Shown in pieces: positions 17,181-28,492 of a stretch of 64,000 nt of DNA (positions are counted from its first letter, which is position 1; each line of letters starts with the position of its first letter). The stretch is taken from positions 2,720,045 through 2,784,044 of the forward strand of contig NZ_CP017675.1 of NCBI RefSeq assembly GCF_001870225.1, read 5' to 3'. This stretch comes from Gloeomargarita lithophora Alchichica-D10. Lineage in GTDB: Bacteria; Cyanobacteriota; Cyanobacteriia; Gloeomargaritales; Gloeomargaritaceae. A model generated the notes under the pieces. That model had not been told where the DNA came from. It saw nothing but the letters and a program-made list of their open reading frames with translations, and searched no databases. The translations under genes were made by a program, and so were the position numbers.

Positions 17181-20100
17181 ATGCACGCCACCTCAGGCAC
17201 TATATCCGGGCGTATTTTAGGCACTTTGGGTTTGGGTTCAGCACTGATAAGTCTGGGGATTGCCCCACCCGTGCTTGCCCAAATCACCCCAGGCGGGAGT
17301 GGCACGGTCGTCAACCAAAATGGTCAGCAATTTAACATCACCGGCGGCACCCAGGCCGGACGCAATTTATTTCATACGTTTCAACAATTTGGCCTCACCC
17401 AGGGGCAGGTTGCCAGCTTTTTTAGCAATCCCGCAATGATTAACATCCTGGCGCGGGTGAATGGGGGTTCAGCGTCCTATATCAATGGGTTAATTCAGGT
17501 ATTGGGAGGCAATAGCAATTTATATTTAATGAATCCGGCGGGAATTGTCTTTGGGCCAAATGCTTCTTTGAATGTACCCGCCGCTTTTACGGCGACGACT
17601 GCGGATAGAATCATGTTTCCAGGCGGCAGTTTCAATGCCTATGGTAATAATGACTATAGCAAATTGGCGGGAGAACCCATTGGGTTTGCGTTTGATCGCA
17701 AGGAACCGGCGGCAATTATTAACGAGGGAAAGTTAGTGGTTAATCCCGGTCAAAGCGTGAGTTTAATCGCCGGTCAAGTAATCAATACAGGCACGATCCA
17801 GACACCGGGGGGAAATATCACCATCGCAGCCGTACCGGGGGAAAATTTGGTGCGTTTGTCCCAGGCTGGACAATTATTAAGTTTAGAATTTAACCCCCAA
17901 CAGGCGGCGAGTATAGCCGATGCGGAAGGCAATATCCCGGTGACTCGTTTGCCAGAATTGTTAACCGGCGGTGGGGTGGAAAGTATCACTGAAAATGCTA
18001 ACGGCACGGTCACGGTAGCGGGTTCTGATTTGCAAATTCCCGTATCATCAGGGACGGCGATTGTCTCAGGAACTTTGGATGTGTCTAGTAGTAATAGCAC
18101 CGGGGGTAATGTCGGTGTTTTTGGGAGCAAAATTGCTGTCGTGAACGGAGAATTGAATGCTTCAGGGTACACCGGCGGCGGGACAATTTTGGTAGGGGGA
18201 GAATTGCAAGGAAAAGGCTCAGTTCCCAATGCAGAATATACGTTTATTAGTAGCGATTCTCAACTATTGGCCGATGCGATCAATACTGGGGATGGGGGCA
18301 GGGTAATTGTGTGGGCGGACAAGGCGACCCAATTTTGGGGAACCATCAGTGCCAAGGGTGGCGAAGTATCGGGTAATGGCGGTTTTGTGGAAGTTTCGGG
18401 GAAGGAAAGTCTGAATTTTCAAGGTGAAGTAGATACCTCGGCACCCCAGGGGAAAGCAGGAACTTTATTGCTTGATCCTGAGAATATTATTGTGGGCGAC
18501 GACACTGATGATGATAGCCAGCTAGGTGACAATCAAATTCTATTTAATGATAGCCCTGGGGCGACTTTTAAGATTTCTACTACTAAATTAAGCAATCAAC
18601 TGGAAACAGGCACGGTCATTTTACAAGCGACCAATAATGTAATTTTTGATGTGGATTTTAACTACACAGGTGTTAATCCAACCATGCTCATTATTGAAGC
18701 GGGTAACAATATAAGCACCCAAGCGATTACGACAAATTTTTACGAGATCCGATTGGATTTCACAGCGGGGAATACGATTACCATTGGCGGCAATATCAAC
18801 ACAGGTAGGGACAATCTTACTTTCCAGGCAAACGGAAACATAACGACAGCCGATATAAACACCTCATCAGGTTTTGGAAGTGCCGGTTCCGTTCAAATGA
18901 CCAGTAATAATGGCAGCATTACAACCGGGTCTATTAATGCCCAGGGTTTTGATGATGGGGGAAATGTCAGTATCACCGCAGGAAGCAATGTTGAAGTGTC
19001 CTATAGCAATCCTAATTGGGTTTAGAATAGCGGTCGCAGGGGCACCGCCCCCGCCCTTGGTTCTGTGGAATTTCTGTTCGTAAATCGTGTCATATTGCTA
19101 TATGTGGATGCCAGAAGCATTAATCAAACAGGTGGAACTGTTAATATCAATTCCGGCAGTGAAGTCAGATTGACTGGTGTTTTTAGTACTTGTAGCCTAT
19201 GTTCACCTGATACCAGCATCGCTACTTCTGGAGACATTTCTGGGTCAATTACCATCACCCACGGGGGGAATGAAATCGTCCCCTTTATTGTCGGTGATGC
19301 TAATACCAACGGCAGTGAAGGTATTTTAACGACAGGTGGTACTTCTATTAGCCCAACCAACGAATTTTTAGAATCTACCATAATAGGTAATATCAGTATT
19401 CTCACCGCTTCCATTGGTGATCCGATCGCACCTCCCCCACTAGAAACTTCATCAATTTCTGAGCCTGCTCCTGCTTTATCAACTCAATCTGATAACGTCA
19501 ATGAAATTCTCTTTGCCACTATTCCCCCGGTGATGAACATCAGTAATCCCGCCAACCTGACCAGTGATGCGCCCCGGGATACAGTTTTGGATACGATTTC
19601 TCTTGACCGATCCAGCATTTTAAGTGGTTTACCGAGAGACCCTGCACAAGTATTGTCCTTTGATCTGTCTTTGGCCAATTTGTTTGCCCGTTATTTAGAT
19701 GCCCAACCCATCAATTCTTTTAACACCGTTGAAGAGATTCAGATTGCCCTGGCGAGTGTTGCCGAAAAAACGGGTACTCGTCCGGCGATTGTTTACCTAA
19801 TTTCCGACAAAGAACAGTTAGGGATCGTGGTGATTCCGCCGGGTAAACCCCAGGGCATTGCCCAAGGTCAAGGCATCAAAATTGCCAGTACCCAGCCGGA
19901 ACAGTTAATCACCAATATACCCATTGCCAGTGCGCCCATATTTCGGAGTGTTCCTGAGGCCAAAGCTGACATTTTGCAAGCCACAGCACGAGAATTTTTG
20001 AATGCGATTAAAGAACCTCGCCAACGGAGTAGCAATAATTATCAACAAGCGGGTAAGCAACTCTATGATTGGCTCATCGCCCCCGTGGAAGCGGAACTAA

Positions 20101-20921
20101 AAGCCCAAGGCATTGATACGATTATGTTTATCCCGGATGAAGGCTTGCGAACGTTACCTTTTGGGGCTTTGTGGGATGGGGAGCAATTCCTGATAGAAAA
20201 ATTTAATTTGGGTCAGATTCCCAGTGTGAATTTAGTGAATTTTGAATATCAGTCAGTACAAGGGGTAACTTTGTTGGCGATGGGGGCTTCAGAATTTAAG
20301 AATCAAGAACCTCTCAAAGGGGTGGCGATTGAATTGGCGACAATTACCCAAGAGTGGGGTGGAAAAGCCCTGTTGAATGAGAAATTTACGGTAAATAATT
20401 TGACCCGTGAGCGAGAACAAAATGGATTTGTATTGCTCCATTTAGCTACCCATGCAGAATTCCGTCCCAGCACATTAAAAGATGCCTACATTGAATTTTG
20501 GAATGAGCAATTAACCCTGGATCAGGTGCGGACTTTGCCCCTGAGGAATCCGCCGGTGGAATTGATGGTGTTGAGTGCCTGTCGTACCGCCGTGGGTGAT
20601 CCCTACAGTGAGTTGGGGTTTGCCGGTCTGGCGGTGGCTTCCGGGGTGAAATCGGCTCTGGCGAGTTCCTGGTATGTGAGCGATGTGGGCACCCTGGCGC
20701 TGATGACGGAGTTTTATGGGCAGTTGCAATCGGCGGCAATCAAGGCGCAGGGACTACGGCAGGCGCAATTACAGATGATCCGGGGGCAAGTGCGTTTGGA
20801 GCGTGACCAAATTCTCCGGCCAGAGCGAGACCCCTTGCCCTCCCCGGAACCCGGATTTCAGGCCGACCTGAGCCATCCCTACTACTGGGCAGGGTTTACC
20901 TTGATTGGTAGCCCGTGGTAG
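17181..20921 (+). pseudogene. Filamentous-hemagglutinin/CHAT exoprotein, interrupted by a miniature repeat
   Basis: The gene reads in one frame from 17181 to 20921 except for a TAG at 19023-19025 brought in by a family B repeat at 19002-19102. The ATG at 17181 follows GGGAG and starts a signal peptide ending ..PPVLAQ. A two-partner-secretion (FhaB-type) domain follows, with NPAGIVFGPNA near residue 116, then a beta-helix region. After the insertion, the C-terminal part is a CHAT peptidase domain with the catalytic pair His (LATHAEF, codon 20451-20453) and Cys (LSACRTA, codon 20580-20582). The insertion adds 99 bases (33 codons) plus a TA duplication, so the downstream frame is kept. The N-terminal half (17181-19025, 614 residues) could still be made and secreted; the CHAT part could only come from readthrough or reinitiation. 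Confidence 0.85.
19002..19102. repeat. Family B miniature repeat, copy 2, inside the CHAT gene
   Basis: The terminal repeats TATAGCAAT and ATTGCTATA are perfect, with TA at both edges. The core AGCGGTCGCAGGGGCACCG and CTTGGTTCTGTGGAATTTC is shared with the 6397 and 38052 copies. Without the duplicated TA it is 99 bases, a multiple of three. It brings a TAG in the host frame, and on the far side the same host frame resumes. Confidence 0.9.
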
Positions 20922-21684
20922 GTCACCGCACCAGTGCTTGAGATTGCGCCGCAAAACCCGCCTGCGTTAGTTTTAGTCGGTCATGCCCCAAACGCAGCAC
21001 ATACCGCATGACTCCATCGCAATACCTAAAGCCTGTTTACAGCCTTTTTCCCGCTGATTAGCTACGGGCAAGGGGCTTAAGTCCCTTGTTTGCAGGTGTT
21101 TTAGCATTGAGTCGGTATGTCATCTACTAAAAAAACGCTGTATTACCGAGAACCATACACCGCAGGTGCTTCTGGTATGGGGCGCGCCCCTACGACCTGT
21201 TTTTAGGGGTGTCCTCTGCCATTCCTGTTTCCAGGCATAAAAATCCCGCTCATAGAGTGGCACGATTGGCTCCTAATTCGCCACCGTCCTGGCTTTTTTC
21301 GTGCTTTTTTCGGCAACCACCGCCCCAGGTAGCCCCAGCCCAACCGTTTTAATTCTTAATGTAACAAAGAAATCACCGGCATAAAGCCAAAATATAGTAA
21401 TTACAAAATCGCACTAGAATCCAGATTTTACCGAAAAAAAACCGACTTGAATGATGGAAATTTTTGCTTTTTTGGTTTTAATAACTATTAAATACAAAAA
21501 TTAAAACAAAACTATACAAAAGCTAATTTTTAAGTAAATTCAGCTAAAAATCGGTTTAAGTACCCGCATTAAACCGACAGGCAAAGTCAAACTCTGCCAA
21601 TCTTATGCAAAGAATGATTTACAAATTTGGGCGGGCGGGGAAAAGCGGCGATAATCAAACCAGACCCAAAGCCAGGAGCTTGGC
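20922..21684. other. 763-base intergenic region upstream of chlL
   Basis: Three parts can be seen. First, about 150 bases of mixed sequence end in a 20-base hairpin CAAGGGGCTTAAGTCCCTTG at 21069-21088 with a T-rich tail, a possible terminator. Second, a right-truncated or degraded family A repeat (about 21136-21214) follows. Third, about 300 bases are strongly A/T-rich (21350-21600) and lead to chlL, the likely promoter and leader region. No coding frame is convincing. The ribosome binding site AGGAG lies at 21675-21679. Confidence 0.6.
21136..21214. repeat. Family A miniature repeat, partial copy 5
   Basis: The right part is recognisable: TTACCGAGAACCATACACCG, CAGGTGCTTCTGGTATGGGG and the terminus GTTTTTAGGGGTGTCC, matching the copy at 31814-31941. 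A clear left terminus is missing, so it is a remnant. It lies in the chlL upstream region. Confidence 0.7.
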
Positions 21685-22539
21685 ATGAAAATCGCAGTTT
21701 ACGGCAAAGGTGGCATCGGCAAGTCCACCACCAGTTGCAACATCTCCGCCGCCCTCGCCAAACGGGGCAAAAAAGTTTTACAAATCGGGTGCGACCCCAA
21801 GCACGACAGCACCTTTACCCTGACCGGTTTTTTGATTCCCACCATCATTGACACCCTCAAGGAAAAGGATTACCACTACGAAAATGTGTGGCCGGAAGAT
21901 GTGATTTACCAGGGTTATGGCGGCGTGAATTGCGTGGAAGCGGGGGGACCGCCCGCGGGAGCCGGATGTGGGGGTTATGTGGTCGGTGAAACCGTTAAAC
22001 TCCTCAAGGAATTGAACGCCTTTGATGAGTACGACATCATTTTGTTTGATGTGTTGGGGGATGTGGTGTGCGGTGGTTTTGCCGCCCCCTTAAACTACGC
22101 CGATTACTGTTTAATTGTCACGGATAATGGTTTTGATGCCCTGTTTGCCGCCAACCGGATTGCCGCTTCCGTGCGGGAAAAAGCCCGTACCCATCCCCTG
22201 CGCCTCGCCGGTTTGATTGGCAATCGCACCAACAAACGGGATTTGATTGATAAATATACCTCTGCCGTACCGATGCCAGTGTTAGAAGTATTGCCGTTGA
22301 TTGATGATATTCGCATCTCGCGGGTGAAGGGCAAAACCATTTTTGAAATGGCCGAAAAAGCCCCCCATTTGCAACCCGTATGTGACTATTATCTCAACAT
22401 TGCCGACCAGATTTTAGCCCGTCCCGAAGGCGTAGTCCCCCAGGATGCCCCGGATCGGGAATTGTTTAATTTGCTGTCGGATTTCTATCTCAATCCCCCC
22501 ACCGTGCCCCAACCCCAGGGCGAACTGCTGATGGTTTAA
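21685..22539 (+). CDS. chlL: Light-independent protochlorophyllide reductase, ATP-binding subunit
   Basis: A 284-residue NifH-like reductase that passes electrons to ChlN-ChlB with ATP hydrolysis, for reduction of protochlorophyllide in the dark or at low oxygen. Walker [11 protein letters not shown] is at residues 6-15. The two cysteines that hold the inter-subunit 4Fe-4S cluster are C95 (AGAGCGGY) and C129 (GDVVCGGF). The start has AGGAG five bases upstream. It is followed by a DUF5331 gene and chlN in the usual cyanobacterial order. The chlB subunit is not in this window. Confidence 0.98.
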   Translation: MKIAVYGKGGIGKSTTSCNISAALAKRGKKVLQIGCDPKHDSTFTLTGFLIPTIIDTLKEKDYHYENVWPEDVIYQGYGGVNCVEAGGPPAGAGCGGYVVGETVKLLKELNAFDEYDIILFDVLGDVVCGGFAAPLNYADYCLIVTDNGFDALFAANRIAASVREKARTHPLRLAGLIGNRTNKRDLIDKYTSAVPMPVLEVLPLIDDIRISRVKGKTIFEMAEKAPHLQPVCDYYLNIADQILARPEGVVPQDAPDRELFNLLSDFYLNPPTVPQPQGELLMV

Positions 22540-22569
22540 GCTAGGGCTGTAGTCGTTGGGGGCGAGGTT

Positions 22570-22923
22570 ATGGCGGCCTTTGAAGAGTTTAAGGGGACAT
22601 TAAGAAACACCTGGCTAGAGTATGTACGCAATCACCGGCCCTGGTTGGAGGTTTATCTTAAGCAACGGGGGTTCAAAACGGGGGATAATGGCCGTCGTCC
22701 CGATGCGGGGCTAATTCTCGGTGTGGTGACCATGGCCGCCCCCCAACTGTTGGATATGTTGCCCACTTTTTTCAAGCTCAGCCAGGGCAATCCCGATGCG
22801 ATTATTGATGCCCTGGATTTGAATTTTGACCCCTTCAAAGAGTTGGCCAAACCCGTGGCTCAATTACCTGAATCATCGGCACCATCGGAGGACAAACCTG
22901 TTGTCGAATCACCCCATTTTTAA
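22570..22923 (+). CDS. DUF5331 protein between chlL and chlN
   Basis: A 117-residue soluble protein. The N-terminal half FEEFKGTLRNTWLEYVRNHR (residues 4-23) and the middle segment GLILGVVTMAAPQLLDMLP match the small DUF5331 protein that cyanobacteria often encode between chlL and chlN. Its role is not established. Its fixed position suggests a part in making or stabilising the dark-operative reductase, which is inference. It lies 30 bases after chlL and 22 bases before chlN, so one transcript is likely. Confidence 0.85.
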   Translation: MAAFEEFKGTLRNTWLEYVRNHRPWLEVYLKQRGFKTGDNGRRPDAGLILGVVTMAAPQLLDMLPTFFKLSQGNPDAIIDALDLNFDPFKELAKPVAQLPESSAPSEDKPVVESPHF

Positions 22924-22936
22924 TCCCTGTTTTTAG

Positions 22937-24666
<1,730 letters not shown>

Positions 24667-24727
24667 AGGTTCAGAAATTGCCCCGCTCCTAGAAATAACT
24701 GTAGTGTTTTATGATAGAACTTTTTGC

Positions 24728-25042
24728 TCATGGATGATCAATTTTAACCTGAATAATTGGCCCAGAGGCGGCCAGGCGGATGGTGGCTCCGTCCATGAGT
24801 TTGGCCTGATCCGTCACCTGTTCCCCATCAATAAAGGTGCCATTGGCTCCCAGACTGAAAATCTCCCAGTGGGCACGCTCCCGCCGCAGTTCCACGTGGT
24901 GGCGGGAAACCACGGAACTCAACAACACCACCTCATTGTCCGGGGCACGACCAATGCGAATCACCGTCTCCTCCGTAAAACTCCAGTCCCGGATGGAGGT
25001 GCCTTGGGCGGGGTTCATCAAGCTCAGAGTAATCACGGTCAC
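24728..25042 (-). CDS. Small FHA-domain protein
   Basis: A 104-residue protein that is almost entirely one forkhead-associated domain. Phosphothreonine-binding residues are present: GRAPDNEVVL at 31-40, SSVVSRHHV at 42-50 and ANGTFIDG at 66-73. It would bind a phosphorylated Thr on a partner. Several Ser/Thr kinases are encoded elsewhere in the window, but no direct link is shown. It is likely co-transcribed with the STAS gene downstream. Confidence 0.92.
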   Translation of the reverse strand: MTVITLSLMNPAQGTSIRDWSFTEETVIRIGRAPDNEVVLLSSVVSRHHVELRRERAHWEIFSLGANGTFIDGEQVTDQAKLMDGATIRLAASGPIIQVKIDHP

Positions 25043-25164
25043 ATTCCAGTAAATGCCCTACTTAGTGTACCCATTTTACGGGTTGAAGCCGCCATTGCAA
25101 CCTCTCCCCACGGAAGATAGCAGATTTTGCACCAACAATCCAGGGAATATCCCAAATGACCGCC

Positions 25165-25884
25165 TCATACTTGATAATTGGTACCCAAAAAATACTGTTG
25201 CACCTGGGGGTCATGGTACAGTTCCTCGGCAGTCCCTGATGCCAAGGTACAGCCATTATGCAAGATATAAGCCCGGTCGGTGATGGCTAGGGTGTCCCGA
25301 ACGTTGTGGTCGGTGATTAAAATGCCCAACTGATGCCGCCGCAGTTGACGAATCACCTCCTGCAATTCCTGCACCGCAATCGGGTCAACCCCGGCGAAGG
25401 GTTCATCCAAAAGTAAAAATTGGGGTCGGGCGGCCAAGGCTCTGGCGATTTCGGCCCGCCGCCGTTCGCCCCCGGAAACCCGTCCCCCCAGGGTTTGTGC
25501 CACCTGCTCCAAGCGAAATTCCCGCAATAGTTTGCGCGCGTAGGGTTTTTGCTCGATTTCCGGCACCCCGGTTTCCTGCAACACCAGTAGGACATTCTCC
25601 TGAATGGTCAAATGGCGGAAAATACTGGCCTCCTGCGCCAGATAACTGATCCCCAGGCGGGCGCGGCGGTGCATCGGCCAAGGGGTAATGTCCTGGTTTT
25701 CCAGGCGCACCACCCCCAAATCCGGGCGTTCAATGCCCACGATGATATAAAAGGTGGTGGTTTTCCCCGCCCCATTCGGCCCCAGGAGTCCGACCACTTC
25801 CCCCTGGGCGATGCTCAAACTCACATCCTGCACCACTGCCCGGCGCCCGTAGGTTTTGTGGATATTCTCCAGTATGATCTTCAT
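25165..25884 (-). CDS. lptB: LPS export ABC transporter ATPase LptB-like
   Basis: A 239-residue ABC ATPase of the LptB type, which powers lipopolysaccharide extraction through LptFG. Walker A is GPNGAGKTTT. The LptB-typical Q-loop region LGISYLAQEASIFRHLT and the signature VSGGERRRAEIARAL followed by FLLLDEPFAGVDP are present. The ATG at 25884 (MKIILENIHKTYG) is preferred to a TTG four codons upstream, because it matches the usual start. No lptC, lptA or lptFG is adjacent. It diverges from pgl with 51 bases between starts. Confidence 0.93.
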   Translation of the reverse strand: MKIILENIHKTYGRRAVVQDVSLSIAQGEVVGLLGPNGAGKTTTFYIIVGIERPDLGVVRLENQDITPWPMHRRARLGISYLAQEASIFRHLTIQENVLLVLQETGVPEIEQKPYARKLLREFRLEQVAQTLGGRVSGGERRRAEIARALAARPQFLLLDEPFAGVDPIAVQELQEVIRQLRRHQLGILITDHNVRDTLAITDRAYILHNGCTLASGTAEELYHDPQVQQYFLGTNYQV

Positions 25885-25935
25885 AGGCACTACCAACTGC
25901 TGGCCGGTATTGTACCATTCTGCCTCGGATTACCC

Positions 25936-26646
25936 ATGAATCAAGTCATCTGTCCTGACCTAGAGACGCTGACGACCCAGGCGTTGATGCTGATCCAAAA
26001 ACGGGTCTTTGCCAGCATTGACCAGCAGGGGCGGGCAACCCTGGCCTTGGCGGGCGGGAGTACGCCGAAGCGTTTGTACCAACAAATTGCCGCCCAATCC
26101 TGGCCGTGGCATCAAATCCATGTATTTTGGGGCGACGAGCGGTTTGTCCCCCCCGACCACCCGGACAGCAATTACCAGATGACCCGCACCGCCTGGCTGG
26201 ATCGGGTGGCGATGCCTGGGAGTAACATTCACCCCATGCCGACCGTGCCCTTGACTCCGACGGCGGCGGCGGAAGCCTACGAACAGGAGTTACAGGCTTT
26301 TTTTGCCCTCCAACCGGGGGAATTTCCCGTTTTTGATGTAATTTTGCTGGGCATGGGGGATGACGGCCACACCGCTTCCCTGTTTCCCCACACGGCGGCC
26401 TTGCAGGTGTGCGACCGGGCGGTGACCGTTGGCCAAAAAGGGGAGGAACCCCGCCTGACCCTGACCATTCCCACGCTGAATTTTGGGCGTTGTGTGATTT
26501 TTATGGTGGCCGGTGCCAACAAAGCCCATGCCTACACCCAGGTGACGGCATCGCAACCCAACGGGGAACAATACCCAGCGGCCTTGATTCGCCCCCAGGG
26601 GGGAGACCTGTGGTGGTTGGTGGAATCTACCATATTGGAACGTTAA
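25936..26646 (+). CDS. pgl: 6-phosphogluconolactonase
   Basis: A 236-residue enzyme that hydrolyses 6-phosphogluconolactone in the oxidative pentose phosphate pathway, the main source of NADPH for a cyanobacterium in the dark. DevB/SOL-type motifs are visible: TLALAGGSTPKRLY, VFWGDERFVPP and ILLGMGDDGHTASLFPH. The ATG at 25936 (MNQVICPD) is right for family length. A longer in-frame extension overlapping lptB on the opposite strand is a shadow. No zwf is adjacent. Confidence 0.95.
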   Translation: MNQVICPDLETLTTQALMLIQKRVFASIDQQGRATLALAGGSTPKRLYQQIAAQSWPWHQIHVFWGDERFVPPDHPDSNYQMTRTAWLDRVAMPGSNIHPMPTVPLTPTAAAEAYEQELQAFFALQPGEFPVFDVILLGMGDDGHTASLFPHTAALQVCDRAVTVGQKGEEPRLTLTIPTLNFGRCVIFMVAGANKAHAYTQVTASQPNGEQYPAALIRPQGGDLWWLVESTILER

Positions 26647-26789
26647 TTGCCCGCAAAATCGGGGTGTTCGTTACAAGACAACTCCAGAACTTTAAGGCAT
26701 GATAGAGAGTCAAGTGTATTGCTTCTTACCTTTGCCGATCGTATGTCCTTTGCCAACTTCACCAATTTATAAATTTGGAGATACACACC

Positions 26790-27026
26790 ATGAGCAAAGT
26801 GATACAAGCCACCTACCACGATGGCAATTTAATCCTGGATGAAAAACTCGATACGGCGTTAGAAGGTAAAAAGCTCACCCTCATTCTGGTTGAAGCGGAA
26901 TCCTCTTCTCATGCCGAGCTTGAGCAACAAGAACGGACACGAAAATTCTTAGAGTGGGCACAACAGTATTCCGCTAAATTACCGCCTGATTATAAATTCG
27001 ATCGAGAAGAAGCCCATGAGCGATAG
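26790..27026 (+). CDS. Antitoxin-like protein, first copy of a tandem pair
   Basis: A 78-residue protein starting MSKVIQATYHDGNLILDEKL, an AbrB/DUF104-like small beta domain, followed by a charged helical tail ending KFDREEAHER. It resembles antitoxins that pair with PIN ribonucleases. Its stop lies 11 bases inside the start of the PIN gene. A second copy at 27836-28078 shares the N-terminal 27 residues almost exactly but differs in the tail. An in-frame ATG at 26775 is possible; the start at 26790 is chosen to match the second copy. Confidence 0.8.
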   Translation: MSKVIQATYHDGNLILDEKLDTALEGKKLTLILVEAESSSHAELEQQERTRKFLEWAQQYSAKLPPDYKFDREEAHER

Positions 27027-27429
27027 CGTATTTCTGGATACGAATCTCTGGGTTTATTTCTTTGCCAAAGATCGACTCGATAAAGTAAAGCGGGTTGCAG
27101 ATGTCATTAATACCCAACTGCCATCCCTGATCATCAGCACTCAAGTTTTGGGTGAACTTTACAATGTTCTAACCCGAAAACGCATCTTTTCAAATACAGA
27201 AGCTTAGGCGATCGTTTCAGGGTTAGCCAATCGAACTTTGCTCGTGGACATAGACACACCCAAAGTTTTACAGGCGATGGAAATCAATATTCGTTATGGG
27301 TATTCCTACTGGGACAGCTTAATCATTGCCACCGCCCTACAAAGCAATTGCAACATCCTCTACTCCGAAGATATGCAGCATGATCAATTGATTGAAGGCA
27401 AGCTGAGAATTATCAACCCACTGCTTTGA
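27016..27429 (+). pseudogene. PIN-domain toxin, first copy, broken by a nonsense codon
   Basis: The frame reads as a complete PIN protein, from SVFLDTNLWVYFF with the first catalytic Asp to YSYWDSLIIATALQSNC with the C-terminal acids, except for a TAG at 27205-27207. In the intact copy (28068-28481) the same position holds a Gln codon (CAA), so a single substitution explains the stop. The reading frame is otherwise open to 27429. The 3' part is nearly identical in DNA to the second copy. The product is probably inactive unless the stop is read through or reflects a sequencing error. Confidence 0.82.
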
Positions 27430-27440
27430 GGTGTTGAATC

Positions 27441-27590
27441 ATGATCCCTCAACTAGAACCACCCATCAATCAACGCATCCCGGCATCTCCCGCTCAGATT
27501 GCTGAGTTCTGCCAACGCTGGCACATCACCGAATTTGCCCTTTTTGGCTCCGTCTTGCGTGACGATTTACGAACAGAAATTCCACAGAAC
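27441..27590 (+). pseudogene. MntA-like nucleotidyltransferase, first copy, truncated by a repeat
   Basis: The first 42 codons (MIPQLEPPINQRIP to FGSVLRDDL) match the intact MntA gene at 28493. After codon 42 the sequence changes into a family B miniature repeat in reverse orientation. The catalytic DxD motif and everything beyond it are lost, so no transferase activity is possible. The frame runs on through the repeat to a stop at 27671. A leftover of about 160 bases with short frames follows before the second unit. Confidence 0.8.
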
Positions 27591-27671
27591 CAAGTACGGG
27601 GCAGTGCCCCTGCGACCGCTATTCTCATAGCGTTAGCGTGGCGTAGCCATACTCAGTTAGGATTGCCATAG
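27563..27671. repeat. Family B miniature repeat, copy 3 (reverse orientation)
   Basis: Read on the minus strand it starts ATGGCAATCCTAACTGAG and has GTATGGCTACGCCACGC and AGCGGTCGCAGGGGCACTG, then CTTGGTTCTGTGGAATTTCTG, matching the 6397 copy. The expected left end TATAGCAAT is missing and merges with the MntA coding sequence, so a deletion accompanied or followed insertion. Confidence 0.78.
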
Positions 27672-27835
27672 TGAAAGCAACGGGGGAAATGCGATCCTAT
27701 GGGTTCAGCTAATGGTACCAGTACGAGATACGTTGGCAAAAGTGCAAATAGAGCGGATAATTTTGGGTGAGGCGGACATCGGCGAGAATTAAATCAATAG
27801 TTTTGATGATTAACCACAATTTGGGGACACACACC

Positions 27836-28078
27836 ATGAGCAAAGTGATGCAAGCCACCTACCACGATGGCAATTTAATCCTGGATGAAAAACTGGATAT
27901 AGCTTTAGAAGGCAAAAAACTTAGGATTGTTGTGTTAGAAGACACCAACGAACCAAAAGAACAGGACGGGCAAACTTTAGAACTCAGGAAACGGCGTTTC
28001 TTAGAACAACTCCAGCAGCACTCTTTTAAGTTACCCGAAGATTATAAATTTAATCGGGAAGAACTGTATGAGCGATAA
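27836..28078 (+). CDS. Antitoxin-like protein, second copy
   Basis: An 80-residue protein starting MSKVMQATYHDGNLILDEKL, paired with the intact PIN gene. The C-terminal half (EDTNEPKEQDGQ to NREELYER) is charged and helical and would contact the toxin. The start at 27836 matches the first copy and lies after GGGGACACACACC, a weak ribosome binding site. The stop overlaps the PIN start by 11 bases, which implies coupled translation and dosage control. The family assignment (AbrB/DUF104-like) is by appearance. Confidence 0.82.
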   Translation: MSKVMQATYHDGNLILDEKLDIALEGKKLRIVVLEDTNEPKEQDGQTLELRKRRFLEQLQQHSFKLPEDYKFNREELYER

Positions 28079-28481
28079 GGTTATCCTCGATACAAACCTT
28101 TGGGTTTATCTGTACAGTAAAGATGCAATAGAAAAGTATGAAAAGGTGAATACTCTCTTTTTATCATCCATTGAATCCCTAATTGTTAGCACTCAAATTT
28201 TGGGTGAACTTTACAACGTCCTACTCAAAAAGAAATTTCGGACTCAAGCACAGGCACAAGAGATTATTACTCAACTGATTGCTGGGTTTGATGTCACTGA
28301 AATTTTTGCAACACAGGTGATTGAAGCCATCAGAATTAATGCTCGTTATGGGTATTCCTACTGGGACAGCTTAATCATTGCCACCGCCCTACAAAGCAAT
28401 TGCAACATCCTCTACTCCGAAGATATGCAGCATGATCAATTGATTGAAGGCAAGCTCAGAATTATCAACCCACTGCTTTGA
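28068..28481 (+). CDS. PIN-domain ribonuclease toxin, intact copy
   Basis: A 137-residue PIN-domain protein, VapC-like. The first acidic residue is in VILDTNLWVYLY (D8). The conserved glutamate is in STQILGELYNVL near residue 45, and the last acids are in GYSYWDSLIIATAL near residue 98. PIN toxins cleave RNA with Mg or Mn ions; the target is unknown. Length and all catalytic acids are normal, unlike the upstream copy. The last third is nearly identical in DNA to that copy. It is followed after 11 bases by the MntA-like gene. Confidence 0.88.
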   Translation: MSDKVILDTNLWVYLYSKDAIEKYEKVNTLFLSSIESLIVSTQILGELYNVLLKKKFRTQAQAQEIITQLIAGFDVTEIFATQVIEAIRINARYGYSYWDSLIIATALQSNCNILYSEDMQHDQLIEGKLRIINPLL

Positions 28482-28492
28482 GGTGTTGAATT

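Noticed and set aside
25612-25935. Extension of pgl upstream over lptB
   Set aside because: It is a shadow of lptB on the opposite strand and does not match the lactonase family.
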